Position numbers and translations under genes: made by a program. The notes beneath the pieces are model-generated. The model searched no databases. It worked only from the letters and a program-made list of their open reading frames with translations, and was not told the DNA's origin. Of a stretch of DNA of 64,000 nucleotides, positions 39,656-48,149 are shown piece after piece. Source of the DNA: Shimia ponticola (lineage in GTDB: Bacteria; Pseudomonadota; Alphaproteobacteria; Rhodobacterales; Rhodobacteraceae); contig NZ_VCDK01000006.1 in assembly GCF_007995215.1 (NCBI RefSeq), forward strand, positions 1 to 64,000, in the 5' to 3' direction. Each line of letters starts with the position of its first letter. The first letter of the stretch is position 1.

Positions 39656-40498
39656 ATGGCACTCAAGTCGTACAAACCGACGACGCCGGGCCAGCGTGGG
39701 CTGGTTCTGATCGACCGTTCGGAGCTGTACAAAGGACGTCCAGTCAAGTCCCTGACCCAGGGTCTGACGAAGAACGGCGGCCGTAACAACACCGGACGGA
39801 TCACGATGCGCCGCAAAGGCGGCGGGGCAAAACGCCTTTATCGGATCGTCGATTTCAAACGGAACAAATTTGATGTGGCGGCCACGGTCGAGCGCATCGA
39901 ATATGACCCGAACCGCACCGCTTTCATCGCACTGATCAAGTACGAAGACGGCGAACAAGCCTACATCCTGGCGCCTCAGCGTCTGGCCGTTGGCGATCAG
40001 GTGATCGCAGCAGCCAAGGCTGACATCAAACCCGGCAACGCGATGCCGTTCTCGGGCATGCCGATCGGGACCATCATCCACAACATCGAACTGAAGCCTG
40101 GCAAAGGTGGTCAGATCGCGCGTGCCGCAGGCACCTACGCGCAGTTCGTTGGTCGTGACGGTGGCTACGCCCAGATCCGCCTGAGCTCTGGTGAACTGCG
40201 TCTGGTCCGTCAGGAATGCATGGCCACCATCGGTGCCGTGTCGAACCCTGACAACTCGAACCAGAACTTTGGTAAAGCCGGCCGCAACCGCCACAAGGGC
40301 ATCCGCCCATCTGTGCGTGGTGTGGTTATGAACCCGGTCGATCACCCGCACGGTGGTGGTGAAGGTCGGACATCGGGTGGTCGTCACCCCGTGTCGCCTT
40401 GGGGCCAGCCAACCAAGGGCAAGCGCACCCGCAACAAGAACAAGGCGTCGCAGAAGCTGATCATTCGCTCGCGGCACGCCAAGAAGAAGGGCCGGTAA
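39656..40498 (+). CDS. rplB: 50S ribosomal protein L2
   Basis: L2 (280 aa) is required for subunit joining and peptidyl transfer. [32 protein letters not shown], and the C-terminal [30 protein letters not shown] motif with the conserved His are intact. It opens a new transcription unit with rpsS, rplV, rpsC and rplP after a 7.5-kb insertion, so its promoter must lie in the preceding 400 bp. GGAAG upstream of the ATG is the ribosome binding site. Confidence 0.99.
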   Translation: MALKSYKPTTPGQRGLVLIDRSELYKGRPVKSLTQGLTKNGGRNNTGRITMRRKGGGAKRLYRIVDFKRNKFDVAATVERIEYDPNRTAFIALIKYEDGEQAYILAPQRLAVGDQVIAAAKADIKPGNAMPFSGMPIGTIIHNIELKPGKGGQIARAAGTYAQFVGRDGGYAQIRLSSGELRLVRQECMATIGAVSNPDNSNQNFGKAGRNRHKGIRPSVRGVVMNPVDHPHGGGEGRTSGGRHPVSPWGQPTKGKRTRNKNKASQKLIIRSRHAKKKGR

Positions 40499-40501
40499 TC
40501 C

Positions 40502-40780
40502 ATGGCACGTTCCGTATGGAAAGGGCCTTTTGTGGACTCCTATGTCCTCAAGAAGGCCGAGAAAGTCCGCGAGTCGGGCAAGAACGAGGTTATCAAGATC
40601 TGGTCGCGTCGCTCGACCATTCTGCCACAATTCGTGGGCCTCACCTTTGGCGTCTACAACGGCAAAAAGCACGTGCCGGTGAACGTATCGGAAGAGATGA
40701 TTGGCCAGAAGTTCGGCGAATACTCTCCAACGCGCACCTATTACGGTCACGCCGCTGATAAGAAGGCGAAGAAACGGTAA
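40502..40780 (+). CDS. rpsS: 30S ribosomal protein S19
   Basis: S19 (92 aa) is a 30S head protein contacting the intersubunit bridge and S13. [49 protein letters not shown] and the [21 protein letters not shown] tail are canonical. It starts 3 nt after rplB, with AAGAAGGG inside the end of rplB as ribosome binding site, and its last base is the first base of rplV. Confidence 0.98.
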   Translation: MARSVWKGPFVDSYVLKKAEKVRESGKNEVIKIWSRRSTILPQFVGLTFGVYNGKKHVPVNVSEEMIGQKFGEYSPTRTYYGHAADKKAKKR

Positions 40781-41160
40781 TGGCTAAAGCAAAGAACCCA
40801 CGTCGCGTAGCCGACAATGAGGCGATGGCCAAGACGCGTATGCTCCGCACCTCGCCGCAGAAACTGAACCTGGTGGCTGCCATGATCCGTGGCAAGAAAG
40901 TCGACAAGGCCCTGACGGACCTGACTTTCTCGAAGAAACGGATCGCTGAAGACGTTAAGAAATGCCTTCAGTCCGCCATCGCAAACGCCGAGAACAACCA
41001 TAACCTCGACGTCGACGAGCTGATCGTTGCAGAGGCCTATGTTGGCAAGAACCTGACCATGAAGCGCGGTCGCCCACGGGCGCGTGGCCGGTTTGGCAAG
41101 ATCATCAAGCCGTTCTCGGAACTCACCATCAAGGTGCGCCAGATTGAGGAGCAAGCCTAA
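40780..41160 (+). CDS. rplV: 50S ribosomal protein L22
   Basis: L22 (126 aa) reaches into the exit tunnel with its beta-hairpin. [26 protein letters not shown] and the hairpin region [24 protein letters not shown] are recognisable; the hairpin contains the residues that can change in macrolide resistance. It overlaps rpsS and rpsC by one base each (TAATG), a pattern repeated through this segment. Confidence 0.98.
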   Translation: MAKAKNPRRVADNEAMAKTRMLRTSPQKLNLVAAMIRGKKVDKALTDLTFSKKRIAEDVKKCLQSAIANAENNHNLDVDELIVAEAYVGKNLTMKRGRPRARGRFGKIIKPFSELTIKVRQIEEQA

Positions 41161-41873
41161 TGGGACATAAGGTAAACCCAATCGGGATGCGTCTTCAGGT
41201 CAACCGGACCTGGGACAGCCGCTGGTACGCCGACACCAAAGACTATGGTGATCTGCTGCTGGAAGACCTGAAAATCCGCGAATTCATTCACACCGAATGC
41301 AAGCAAGCGGGTATCGCTCGCGTCATCATCGAACGTCCGCACCGCAAGTGCCGCGTGACGATCCACACGGCACGTCCGGGTGTGATCATCGGCAAAAAAG
41401 GCGCTGACATCGAGACCCTTCGCAAGAAGGTCGCGAACATGACCGACAGCGAACTGCACCTGAACATCGTCGAGGTCCGCAAGCCGGAACTGGACGCGGC
41501 TCTGGTCGCAGAGAGCATTGCTCAGCAGCTGGAACGTCGTGTGTCCTTCCGCCGTGCGATGAAGCGCTCGGTTCAGAACGCAATGCGCATGGGCGCCCTG
41601 GGTATTCGGGTGAACGTCGCGGGTCGTCTGGGCGGTGCCGAAATTGCGCGGACCGAATGGTACCGTGAAGGTCGTGTGCCTTTGCACACCCTGCGCGCCG
41701 ACATCGACTACGCCCATGCCGAAGGTATGACCCCATACGGGATCATCGGCATCAAGGTGTGGATCTATAAAGGCGACATCATGGAGCACGATCCGTCGGC
41801 CCGTGACCGCAAAGCGCAAGAGATGCAGGATGGTCCAGCACCCCGTGGTGCCGGCGGCCGTCGTGATCGCTAA
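41160..41873 (+). CDS. rpsC: 30S ribosomal protein S3
   Basis: S3 (237 aa) lines the mRNA entry channel. [25 protein letters not shown] is the canonical start, [22 protein letters not shown] contains the KH-domain GxxG loop (IGKKGAD), and the C-terminal domain includes [30 protein letters not shown]. The tail is Gly/Arg-rich ([10 protein letters not shown]). Length is usual. Confidence 0.98.
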   Translation: MGHKVNPIGMRLQVNRTWDSRWYADTKDYGDLLLEDLKIREFIHTECKQAGIARVIIERPHRKCRVTIHTARPGVIIGKKGADIETLRKKVANMTDSELHLNIVEVRKPELDAALVAESIAQQLERRVSFRRAMKRSVQNAMRMGALGIRVNVAGRLGGAEIARTEWYREGRVPLHTLRADIDYAHAEGMTPYGIIGIKVWIYKGDIMEHDPSARDRKAQEMQDGPAPRGAGGRRDR

Positions 41874-41886
41874 GGAGTAGAGAAAC

Positions 41887-42300
41887 ATGCTACAGCCAAA
41901 GCGCACAAAATTCCGCAAGATGCACAAAGGCCGTATCCACGGCGAAGCCAAGGGTGGCTCCACCCTGAACTTCGGCTCCTACGGTCTGAAGGCTCTGGAA
42001 CCCGAGCGGATCACCGCCCGCCAAATCGAAGCTGCCCGTCGGGCCATGACGCGCCACATGAAGCGTCAAGGCCGCGTCTGGATCCGCATCTTCCCTGACC
42101 TGCCAGTCACGGCAAAGCCCATCGAAGTTCGTATGGGTAAAGGTAAGGGCTCGGTCGACCGCTGGACCGCCAAGGTCAAGCCAGGCCGCGTGATGTTCGA
42201 GATCGACGGCGTGAACGACACGGTAGCTCGCGAGGCCCTGCGCCTTGCCGCGATGAAGTTGCCGATCAAATCACGCGTTGTGGTGCGGGAAGACTGGTAA
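41887..42300 (+). CDS. rplP: 50S ribosomal protein L16
   Basis: L16 (137 aa) organises the A-site region of 23S r[64 protein letters not shown] and [17 protein letters not shown] are canonical, with Arg81-type and GKGKG motifs intact. Usually rpmC follows directly; here a structured 3' region and terminator end the transcript and 4.3 kb of other genes intervene. Confidence 0.98.
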   Translation: MLQPKRTKFRKMHKGRIHGEAKGGSTLNFGSYGLKALEPERITARQIEAARRAMTRHMKRQGRVWIRIFPDLPVTAKPIEVRMGKGKGSVDRWTAKVKPGRVMFEIDGVNDTVAREALRLAAMKLPIKSRVVVREDW

Positions 42301-42312
42301 GTCTTCACGCGG

Positions 42313-42400
42313 TGGGGTGTAGGCAGTTTTCGCAGAAAACTGTCCGGGCCCCACACGGTTGAGAATAAAGAACCCCCGTTGGAAACAGCGGGGGTTTTTT
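42313..42400 (+). terminator. Structured 3' region and rho-independent terminator after rplP
   Basis: First, GTGGGG and CCCCAC enclose a perfect 8-bp hairpin, CAGTTTTC-GCA-GAAAACTG (42324-42342). Then a 10-bp stem (42372-42381 with 42386-42395, GAAA loop, one G-U) is followed by six T residues (42395-42400), a very strong intrinsic terminator. Confidence 0.92.
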
Positions 42401-42439
42401 GTATGTGAACAGGGTGTGTTTTAAGGACGGAGACAGGAC

Positions 42440-42964
42440 ATGGTGGACCTGAAAGCTTTGCCCAGCATTACGTGTGTAATTTGCGGATTGTTCGGTGCAA
42501 GTCATGCCGCTGCAATGCCGTTAAAAGACCAAATCGAGGCTGCGATAGACATATGCGCGCCTTACGCCAAGGCCAACGGAACCCCTGAAAGGGCGCAAGG
42601 GGCCCCTGATCCAGTCTTGCTGGAGGCTTGGTCATTGCGATACGGTGCCCCTGATCCAAACTTGCATGGCCTTCCAGGATTGCCCTTGGCCGTTATTTCA
42701 GCAGGTTTGAAAGGGTGTTGGGTTTTTGGCGCCCATGAGGGCCACACAGAGGTAGTCGCAGCTGCCAAGGCTTTGGCTGCTTCCGAAAATCGCCTAAGTG
42801 TCACCGACACATATGACTATGGGGTGTCCATGGATCGATCCAACGCCGAAATGGGGGTCACTCTGCGATCATCCGGAGGCGCGCTGGGGCGTGTGAACGT
42901 AACGGTGGCGACCTATGGTCCTGCGGATGCAGGCTATTTCGAGGTCAATGTCAGCGCTCGTTAG
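42440..42964 (+). CDS. Secreted protein of unknown function
   Basis: A 174-aa protein with an N-terminal signal-like segment (about residues 8-25, ITCVICGLFGASHAAA) and a likely cleavage site before MPLKDQ. The mature part has three Cys residues that could form disulfides (one in AIDICAPYA, one in LKGCWVFGAHEG) and ends in beta-rich sequence (GALGRVNVTVATYGPADAGYFEVNVSAR). No family is recognised. It follows the rplP terminator by 39 bp with an AAGGACGGAG ribosome-binding region, and is a single gene followed by REP-like repeats. Confidence 0.6.
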   Translation: MVDLKALPSITCVICGLFGASHAAAMPLKDQIEAAIDICAPYAKANGTPERAQGAPDPVLLEAWSLRYGAPDPNLHGLPGLPLAVISAGLKGCWVFGAHEGHTEVVAAAKALAASENRLSVTDTYDYGVSMDRSNAEMGVTLRSSGGALGRVNVTVATYGPADAGYFEVNVSAR

Positions 42965-42966
42965 CT

Positions 42967-43000
42967 CGGACCGCGGCCCGTCGATGGCGCGGCTATTTGC
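42967..43000. repeat. Repeat family C copy (ACCGCGGCCCGTCGATGGCG)
   Basis: This sequence recurs with a few changes at about 57701-57735 (ACCGCGGCCCGCCGATGGCG). Both copies are intergenic and followed by a related GGCTRTTT/GGCTGCGT end. Confidence 0.5.
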
Positions 43001-43014
43001 CTTTCCCGCGCAAC

Positions 43015-43176
43015 GCAGTCCCGGACCTGATCCGGGACCTCTTGCTTAACACCGGTATGAGGCCCCAGCTCGGAGGCCGGGGCTGCGGAGAGCTTCACGT
43101 CCCGGGCTTGACCCAGGACCTCGATGAGCAGGGTGCGGCGCTTTGTTTGTCGAGGCCCCGGGTCAAGCCCGGGGCG
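43015..43176. repeat. REP-like repeats, family B (CCCGGGCTTGACCC type)
   Basis: Three related palindromes: GTCCCGGACCTGATCCGGGA (about 43019-43038), CCCGGGCTTGACCCAGGACC (43101-43120) and a mirror copy CCCCGGGTCAAGCCCGGGG (about 43156-43174). The last two face each other and can form one long hairpin. The same unit occurs at 61850-61927. Such repeats are typical REP/BIME elements. Confidence 0.8.
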
Positions 43177-43178
43177 GG

Positions 43179-43757
43179 TCAGATCACATCAACGAACATG
43201 CCAAGAGCCTCTTCCAACTCGGTTTCCTCGTAATGGAAGTGGCTGGCAATCGCCGCTTTCAGAGCCAGAAAGACCGCGCCGCATTGGGCGAGTTCGGCGT
43301 CCTTGGGGCGCGCAACAAGAGCATCCGCCGCCGCCTCCAGCCGCTTCAGCAGCTCGTGGACGACCTCATGCTCTTCTCGCAAACGCGCCACGACTGCTGT
43401 GATGCCGTCCACCCCGGCGCGCTCCAGCGCGGGAAACATATGCGCCTGTTCGATGTTGTGGTGCATCACCAGCATCTGGCATCCCTGACCGCAGAGCGAC
43501 CCAAAGGCCCGCAGGTTCTGCGCCATGTCGAGGGACAGAATGATCTGCTTGAGGTGCTCGGGCGGGCTGTCGCCAGCCTCGATCCGTTCCAGCACGGCTG
43601 CAATCCGCGCAAGATCAGACAAGTAGCCACGATGGATGGCTGCCAAATGCCTGCCCTTTTGCCGGTGCGCATTGGTCGCACCGGGCAGCGGCGGCGCCTT
43701 GGGACGCGTGCCGTTTTCAACGGTTAGCTCTTCAAGTGGAAGCTGCGCGAGGGACAT
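43179..43757 (-). CDS. Hemerythrin-domain protein
   Basis: A 192-aa cytoplasmic protein with a hemerythrin-like four-helix domain (residues about 50-185). The likely diiron ligands are in QMLVMHHNIEQAHMFPALE, LREEHEVVHELLKR and SHFHYEETELEE, giving the His/Glu pattern of an oxo-bridged iron site that binds O2 or NO. Residues 1-45 are probably disordered and Pro-rich. It starts 2 nt after the stop of the rhodanese gene, so the two are co-expressed. A role in oxygen, NO or iron sensing or iron-sulfur repair is plausible. Confidence 0.82.
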   Translation of the reverse strand: MSLAQLPLEELTVENGTRPKAPPLPGATNAHRQKGRHLAAIHRGYLSDLARIAAVLERIEAGDSPPEHLKQIILSLDMAQNLRAFGSLCGQGCQMLVMHHNIEQAHMFPALERAGVDGITAVVARLREEHEVVHELLKRLEAAADALVARPKDAELAQCGAVFLALKAAIASHFHYEETELEEALGMFVDVI

Positions 43758-43759
43758 GA

Positions 43760-44137
43760 TCAGCCTTCTTCGACCGGGCCGCCAGCCTCTTTCCACGCGC
43801 CAAAGCCGCCGACATTGGTAACGTTGGAATAGCCCATGTCCTTGAGGGTCTTGCCAACCAGTGCCGCTTGTCCGCCAAGCGCGCAGAGCACGGCGATGGG
43901 GGTGTCACGGGTCAGCGCCTCGTGGTGCATCGGGTGGCTTTCATCTGCTTTGAATTCGATCAGGCCACGCGGCACCCGAACCGCCCCGGCCACGGTTCCT
44001 GACGCAGCCACATCACCACTGTCGCGGACGTCCAGAAACGTGTGGGTGCCAGCCGCATGCAGCGCGATGGCGTCTTCGGTCGACATGCGCGGAACGACGG
44101 CATTGGCCTCGTCGAGGTAATCCTGTGCAGTTTTCAT
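43760..44137 (-). CDS. Rhodanese-like sulfurtransferase
   Basis: A 125-aa single-domain rhodanese. FLDVRDSGDVAASGTVAGAVRVPRG is the CH2A region, and IAVLCALGGQAALVGKTL contains the active-site loop with the catalytic Cys (LCALGGQA), followed by GYSNVTNVGGFGAWKEAGGP as the CH2B end. Such proteins carry persulfide sulfur for sulfur transfer or cyanide detoxification. It is upstream of and nearly abutting the hemerythrin gene, and 21 bp downstream of the 2OG oxygenase gene, forming a three-gene unit. Confidence 0.9.
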   Translation of the reverse strand: MKTAQDYLDEANAVVPRMSTEDAIALHAAGTHTFLDVRDSGDVAASGTVAGAVRVPRGLIEFKADESHPMHHEALTRDTPIAVLCALGGQAALVGKTLKDMGYSNVTNVGGFGAWKEAGGPVEEG

Positions 44138-44158
44138 TGCGATCTCCTTAACGGGGCG

Positions 44159-44779
44159 TCAGTCGCCCCAGCGGTAGTTGAAGCTGACCGAGATGCGGTC
44201 ATCCTCGCTCATGTTCATGGGCACTTCGTGACGTAGCCAGCTTTCCCAAAGAAGCACGTCCCCGACCTGTGGTTTTTGATAAACAAACGGCTGCAAATCC
44301 TGACGCGCGTCTTTGAGGCGGGGTGGGGCGGCCATCATCATTTGGTGGCGCGGGTCTTCGAGTTTGAGCGCGCTCGTGCCTTCCGGCATTTGCACATAGG
44401 TGGTGCCGGAAATCACCGAATGCGGGTGAATGTGAGAGGTATGGATGCCGCCCTCTGGCAGGATATTGATCCAGATATCCTCTAATTTCAGAGGTTTCTC
44501 ACCCAGATCAAAGGCCACGTCTTTGGCAAATGCCGCCACGTGTAAATCCAACGCAGCGACCACGTCCGCAAAGATCGGAAAGCGCCACGGCAAGTCCGTC
44601 AGGGAGGCATAGGAGGTGTATCCGGGGTAGCCATTGTCCTCGCACCACTCTTGCCCGGCTTCGTCATCTTCGGCGATGGCGATGCAGCTGTCGCGCAGGT
44701 CCTCTGCGTCGATCCTGGGGCCAAATTGGCCAAGCTGGGCGTGATAGATCGGGGTGACAAAGAGGTTCGTAATAGTCAT
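44159..44779 (-). CDS. Putative 2OG-Fe(II) oxygenase
   Basis: A 206-aa protein resembling the small bacterial 2OG-Fe(II) oxygenase family of unknown substrate (TIGR02466 type). IWINILPEGGIHTSHIHPHSVISGTTYVQMP and VGDVLLWESWLRHEVPMNMSEDDRISVSFNYRWGD contain the expected metal-binding His residues and the Arg/Ser 2-oxoglutarate anchor. The Asp/Glu ligand cannot be placed with certainty. The start at 44779 has GGGGGG as ribosome binding site; upstream in-frame ATGs at 44794 and 44809 are alternatives. A perfect 10-bp inverted repeat spans the start codon. Confidence 0.78.
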   Translation of the reverse strand: MTITNLFVTPIYHAQLGQFGPRIDAEDLRDSCIAIAEDDEAGQEWCEDNGYPGYTSYASLTDLPWRFPIFADVVAALDLHVAAFAKDVAFDLGEKPLKLEDIWINILPEGGIHTSHIHPHSVISGTTYVQMPEGTSALKLEDPRHQMMMAAPPRLKDARQDLQPFVYQKPQVGDVLLWESWLRHEVPMNMSEDDRISVSFNYRWGD

Positions 44780-44810
44780 GCCCCCCGGATACATGGGCGT
44801 GGGGGGCATG
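44777..44810 (-). promoter_or_regulatory. Perfect 10-bp hairpin covering the oxygenase start codon
   Basis: CATGCCCCCC (44777-44786) is the reverse complement of GGGGGGCATG (44801-44810), with a 14-nt spacer. In the mRNA the arm GGGGGGCAUG contains both the G-rich ribosome binding site and the start AUG, so folding would hide the start. If translation instead begins at 44809, the hairpin lies within the coding region. Confidence 0.6.
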
Positions 44811-44918
44811 GAAAGTGCGCGGCGTTTACGCTGGCGCACAGCGGGTCTGCGCTGGGGGGCACACGCCCATGCACATGTGATACACATCCTGTGCATATCG
44901 CATGGGCAGCATCGTCCT

Positions 44919-45650
44919 TTAACCAAGCTGAGGGTGGCGGAGTGCTGGTGAGGGATGCTCAACCTCTCTGGCACCGACGATCAGAAGCCAAAGCGCAAAG
45001 CCAATTTCGGACATCGTCACTACGACCAGCAATGCGGCCCGGGCCATGGCCAACCCATCCCACATCGGGAACGCAAACGCGTAGATGCTATCAAGCAAGT
45101 ATCCCATCCCGCCAACGGTCAGGCCGATGCCGAGGATCAGAGGCGCGCGCTCGGACCGGATGATCAGGCCGCCCAACACAAGCAGATGAACCGAGAAGAA
45201 GATCTGCCAGACCCAGACGCCCGCGTCGTGCATATAAAGAAACACGCCCGCCATGGCATCGGCCAGATCAGGGGGAATGTCCGGCACGCCTTGGGCCAGA
45301 TGGAGGCCGCCAGCATGGAACAGCAACATCGCCGCCATAACCGCCACCATCATAAGCCGGGACAGGGCCGCGATCAGCGACAGCGTTGGGTTGGTCGTGC
45401 GGAACATGGCGTAGAGCATGGCCGTCACGAACAGCTCGGCCACCATCATGATCACATCGCCTAGGATGCCGGTCATGAACAGTGCGCGGTTCGCCAAGAT
45501 GTTCGACCATGTCGCGGCTGCATCGCCGGCGACGTGCAAAACGGACGGCACATAGGCAATGGCAAAGCCGCCTGCCACGGCAATGGTCAGGTACAAAGCG
45601 CCGGTCGTCCGACCAAAGGCGCGGGAGTTAGGATCGTCGAAAACGTACAT
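44919..45650 (-). CDS. DUF4386-like membrane protein
   Basis: A 243-aa inner-membrane protein with about six hydrophobic segments, opening with MYVFDDPNSRAFGRTTGALYLTIAVAGGFAIAYVPS and containing NILANRALFMTGILGDVIMMVAELFVTAMLYAMFR, a pattern characteristic of DUF4386 proteins. Function is unknown. The start at 45650 follows GAAAGGACC at good distance; a longer frame to 45800 adds an unlikely hydrophilic leader and is rejected. It is a single gene between the oxygenase and the divergent His-rich protein. Confidence 0.8.
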   Translation of the reverse strand: MYVFDDPNSRAFGRTTGALYLTIAVAGGFAIAYVPSVLHVAGDAAATWSNILANRALFMTGILGDVIMMVAELFVTAMLYAMFRTTNPTLSLIAALSRLMMVAVMAAMLLFHAGGLHLAQGVPDIPPDLADAMAGVFLYMHDAGVWVWQIFFSVHLLVLGGLIIRSERAPLILGIGLTVGGMGYLLDSIYAFAFPMWDGLAMARAALLVVVTMSEIGFALWLLIVGAREVEHPSPALRHPQLG

Positions 45651-45904
45651 AAGAGGTCCTTTCAAATATCCGGCGGGAGGGTCCGGAGGTTGCAAAAGAC
45701 CTGGCCAAGTCTGTAAGCGGTTTGACCCATGCGGTTGCATTGATGAATTGCCTAAATCAGCAGGGCATTCATGCAAATACGCATGGCTAGCTGTTTCCAC
45801 CTTGGAACCGCTGAGTTTTCCACAGGGCTGGCAATGGATTCGCGCGGGCTTGGTAAACTCGCGCCGGTGGAATCGCCCCGTTGTTTGCTGAAGGAATTGA
45901 TCAG

Positions 45905-46357
45905 ATGTTTAAGAAAGCCCTTTCCGGTGCCGCAATTGCGCTGGCGCTTGGCGTGGCACCCGCTGCTGCGACGGAGTTGTTTGTCAAAGGCGGCGTGCAT
46001 CTGAACTGTCGGGTTGGGCCAAGCACGGCACACCACGTCGTCAAGGTTCTCCAGCCCAAGCAAGCGGTAAAGCTTATCGATCACCACGCCGGTTGGGCGC
46101 AGGTGCGCGCGCATCACGCGGTGTGCTGGGCGTCGAAATCGCACCTGACCCATGACGCGCATGCGCATCACGCGCCCAAGAAGGTCGTGAAGCATGCCCC
46201 CAAGAAGCATCACAAACCGGCGCCCAAGTGTCATTTCCACAAGCCGGTGATCACGCTGAATGTCGATTATGCGCATCACGGCGCGTTCAAGACAGGCAAG
46301 TGTTCGCCCTATGCCTACGGCAAGATCGAGCCGAAGAAGCACGTTCAGAAGTGGTAG
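45905..46357 (+). CDS. Secreted His/Lys-rich protein with SH3b-like domain
   Basis: A 150-aa protein. Residues 1-23 are a signal peptide ending PAAA. Residues about 25-75 look like a bacterial SH3 domain (LNCRVGPSTAHHVVKVLQPKQAVKLIDHHAGWAQV), a fold that often binds peptidoglycan. From about residue 80 the chain is extremely rich in His and Lys, with repeats such as HAHHAPKK and KHAPKKHHKPAPK, then CHFHKPV. The His-rich tail could bind metals (Zn, Cu, Ni) in the periplasm. The start at 45905 has AAGGA upstream. It ends 260 bp before rpmC. Confidence 0.7.
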   Translation: MFKKALSGAAIALALGVAPAAATELFVKGGVHLNCRVGPSTAHHVVKVLQPKQAVKLIDHHAGWAQVRAHHAVCWASKSHLTHDAHAHHAPKKVVKHAPKKHHKPAPKCHFHKPVITLNVDYAHHGAFKTGKCSPYAYGKIEPKKHVQKW

Positions 46358-46617
46358 ATAAGGACCTTGTGAAGATTTAGGAAACAAGCGTTGAAAAGTT
46401 GAGAAATTGTTGCGACATTAGAAACGGGAAAGTTGGGGCGGAAGTAACTCGCGCTTTGTTGCTTGATGGCTTCGTTGACCTCCTTGCGCATTTTTAGGCG
46501 GGTTGCGAAAAATAGAGCTTCCCGCTAAACGGCGGACTTCCATCCCCATCGGGATTCGCAGTTACCCGCACCCAATCAGGCGGCGCTGCCCGGTGAGAGC
46601 AACAAAGGAGACGCGCA

Positions 46618-46818
46618 ATGAGCGCCACAGAACTGCGGGACAAGACGCCCGATCAGCTTCGTGAAGAGCTGGTGAACCTCAAGAAAGAATCCTTCAACCT
46701 GCGCTTTCAGCAAGCCACCGGCGCGCTGGAAAACACCGCACGTATGAAGCAGGTCCGCCGCGAAGCCGCGCGCGTTAAGACCATCCTGAACGAAAAAGCA
46801 GCCGGAGGTGCTGAATAA
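46618..46818 (+). CDS. rpmC: 50S ribosomal protein L29
   Basis: L29 (66 aa) sits beside L23 at the tunnel exit. The helical hairpin is clear: [61 protein letters not shown] precedes the ATG. It opens a short two-gene unit with rpsQ, after a 4.3-kb insertion that separates it from rplP, so a new promoter must lie in 46358-46617. Confidence 0.97.
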   Translation: MSATELRDKTPDQLREELVNLKKESFNLRFQQATGALENTARMKQVRREAARVKTILNEKAAGGAE

Positions 46819-47057
46819 TGCCTAAGCGTATCCTGACCGGCACCGTCACTGGCGACAAGAACGACCAAACCATCTCGGTTTCTGTTGAGCGTCGCTTCAA
46901 GCACCCGCTGCTGCAAAAGACCGTTCGTAAGTCCAAGACCTACCGTGCACACGACGAGAACAACGAGTTCAAAATCGGCGACAGCGTGCGCATCATCGAA
47001 TGCCCACCACGCTCGAAAACGAAGCGTTGGGAAGTCTACAAGGGCGCAGAGGCGTAA
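46818..47057 (+). CDS. rpsQ: 30S ribosomal protein S17
   Basis: S17 (79 aa) is an early-binding 30S body protein. [42 protein letters not shown] is a canonical alphaproteobacterial S17 with the OB fold, and [19 protein letters not shown] closes it. It overlaps rpmC by one base. A strong terminator follows 26 nt after the stop, an unusual break before rplN. Confidence 0.97.
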   Translation: MPKRILTGTVTGDKNDQTISVSVERRFKHPLLQKTVRKSKTYRAHDENNEFKIGDSVRIIECPPRSKTKRWEVYKGAEA

Positions 47058-47083
47058 GCCTTACCCCGAGACTGGAATAGGAA

Positions 47084-47113
47084 AACCCCGGGTCATTGGC
47101 CCGGGGTTTTTCT
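47084..47113 (+). terminator. Rho-independent terminator after rpsQ
   Basis: AACCCCGGG (47084-47092) pairs with CCCGGGGTT (47100-47108), followed by a T-run to 47111. It separates rpmC-rpsQ from the rplN unit. Confidence 0.92.
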
Positions 47114-47168
47114 TTGACGCGTTTTGGGGTGGCGGTGAGTGTAAACACGCACCCTTCCTTTGTGGTGA

Positions 47169-47295
47169 GGTCGGCGCCCGACCCTGGGTGGGCGCTGAAT
47201 GGGGTGTGCGATGTACCGCTTAGCAAGGTCGTCGACGTTTCTTATGCTTGAGCCGTTGCAATGCGCCCTCTCGGGGGGAGGGTCGGGCGCCGACC
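47169..47295. repeat. 16-bp perfect inverted repeat flanking 95 bp
   Basis: GGTCGGCGCCCGACCC (47169-47184) is the reverse complement of GGGTCGGGCGCCGACC (47280-47295). Each arm is itself nearly palindromic. The layout resembles a small non-autonomous element or two paired REP units. Confidence 0.75.
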
Positions 47296-47475
47296 GGCGG
47301 TGCCGGTCGAGTGCTGTGGTGAGTTGTTGTGACCGCAAGTTTTCCCTTGCCCTAAGGCCTCACCCCTTCTAATACGCCCCATCCGCGCGAGTCGGAGGGT
47401 ATTCCTTTGTCCCGTGCGTCCATACGAAACCCAGGGATCAATGTCTGAAGCGGTCCCTAAGGTCGGAGAGAAACT

Positions 47476-47844
47476 ATGATCCAGATGCAGACAAATCTGG
47501 ATGTTGCGGACAACAGCGGCGCACGCCGTGTCCAATGCATCAAGGTTCTGGGTGGCTCCAAGCGCAAATACGCTTCGGTCGGCGACGTTATCGTCGTGTC
47601 CGTCAAAGAAGCGATCCCGCGCGGCCGTGTGAAAAAAGGTGACGTCCGTAAGGCCGTCGTCGTGCGCACTGCCAAGGAAGTCCGCCGTGAGGATGGCACC
47701 GCCATCCGTTTTGACCGCAACGCTGCGGTTATCCTGAACAACAACGGTGAGCCGATCGGCACACGTATCTTTGGGCCCGTCGTGCGCGAACTGCGTTCGA
47801 AAGGCATGATGAAGATCGTTTCGCTGGCTCCGGAGGTGCTGTAA
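47476..47844 (+). CDS. rplN: 50S ribosomal protein L14
   Basis: L14 (122 aa) forms intersubunit bridges with 16S r[53 protein letters not shown] is canonical, followed by [31 protein letters not shown]. It opens the spc-type segment here and overlaps rplX by one base. Confidence 0.98.
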   Translation: MIQMQTNLDVADNSGARRVQCIKVLGGSKRKYASVGDVIVVSVKEAIPRGRVKKGDVRKAVVVRTAKEVRREDGTAIRFDRNAAVILNNNGEPIGTRIFGPVVRELRSKGMMKIVSLAPEVL

Positions 47845-48149
47845 TGGCTGCTAAACTCCGCAAAGGTGACAATGTCATCGTTCTGGCCGGCAAAGACAAA
47901 GGCAAAACAGGCGAGATCGCTTCTGTTGACCCCAAAGCGGGCAAAGCCGTTGTCGAAGGTCTGAACATGGCCATCCGCCACACCCGCCAAAGCCAAGCAT
48001 CGCAAGGTGGCCGCCTGCCAAAGGCAATGCCAATCGACCTGTCGAACCTCGCGATCGTTGACGCAAACGGCAAAGCATCCCGCGTTGGCTTCCGCATGGA
48101 AGACGGCAAAAAGGTCCGCTTCGCCAAGACAACAGGGGACGTGATCTAA
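47844..48149 (+). CDS. rplX: 50S ribosomal protein L24
   Basis: L24 (101 aa) initiates 50S assembly by binding the 5' domain of 23S r[25 protein letters not shown] is the KOW motif, and [22 protein letters not shown] is the usual C-terminus. It overlaps rplN and rplE by single bases. Confidence 0.98.
   Translation: MAAKLRKGDNVIVLAGKDKGKTGEIASVDPKAGKAVVEGLNMAIRHTRQSQASQGGRLPKAMPIDLSNLAIVDANGKASRVGFRMEDGKKVRFAKTTGDVI

Larger units (their letters stand above)
47058..47475. other. 418-bp spacer between rpsQ and rplN
   Basis: After the terminator there is a family A half-element (47128-47153, GGTGGCGGTG...ACACGCACCC) and a 16-bp inverted repeat pair. No gene is supported. The promoter of the rplN-to-rpmD unit is expected in the last 180 bp. 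The ribosome binding site for rplN (GGAGAG) is at the end. Confidence 0.6.

Noticed and set aside
43015-43176. Short repeats considered as a CRISPR array
   Set aside because: The units are palindromic, face each other and lack regular spacers; they fit REP/BIME elements instead.
45752-46387. Minus-strand frame antisense to the His-rich SH3 protein
   Set aside because: The plus-strand protein has a signal peptide, a ribosome binding site and an SH3-like pattern; the antisense product has none of these.
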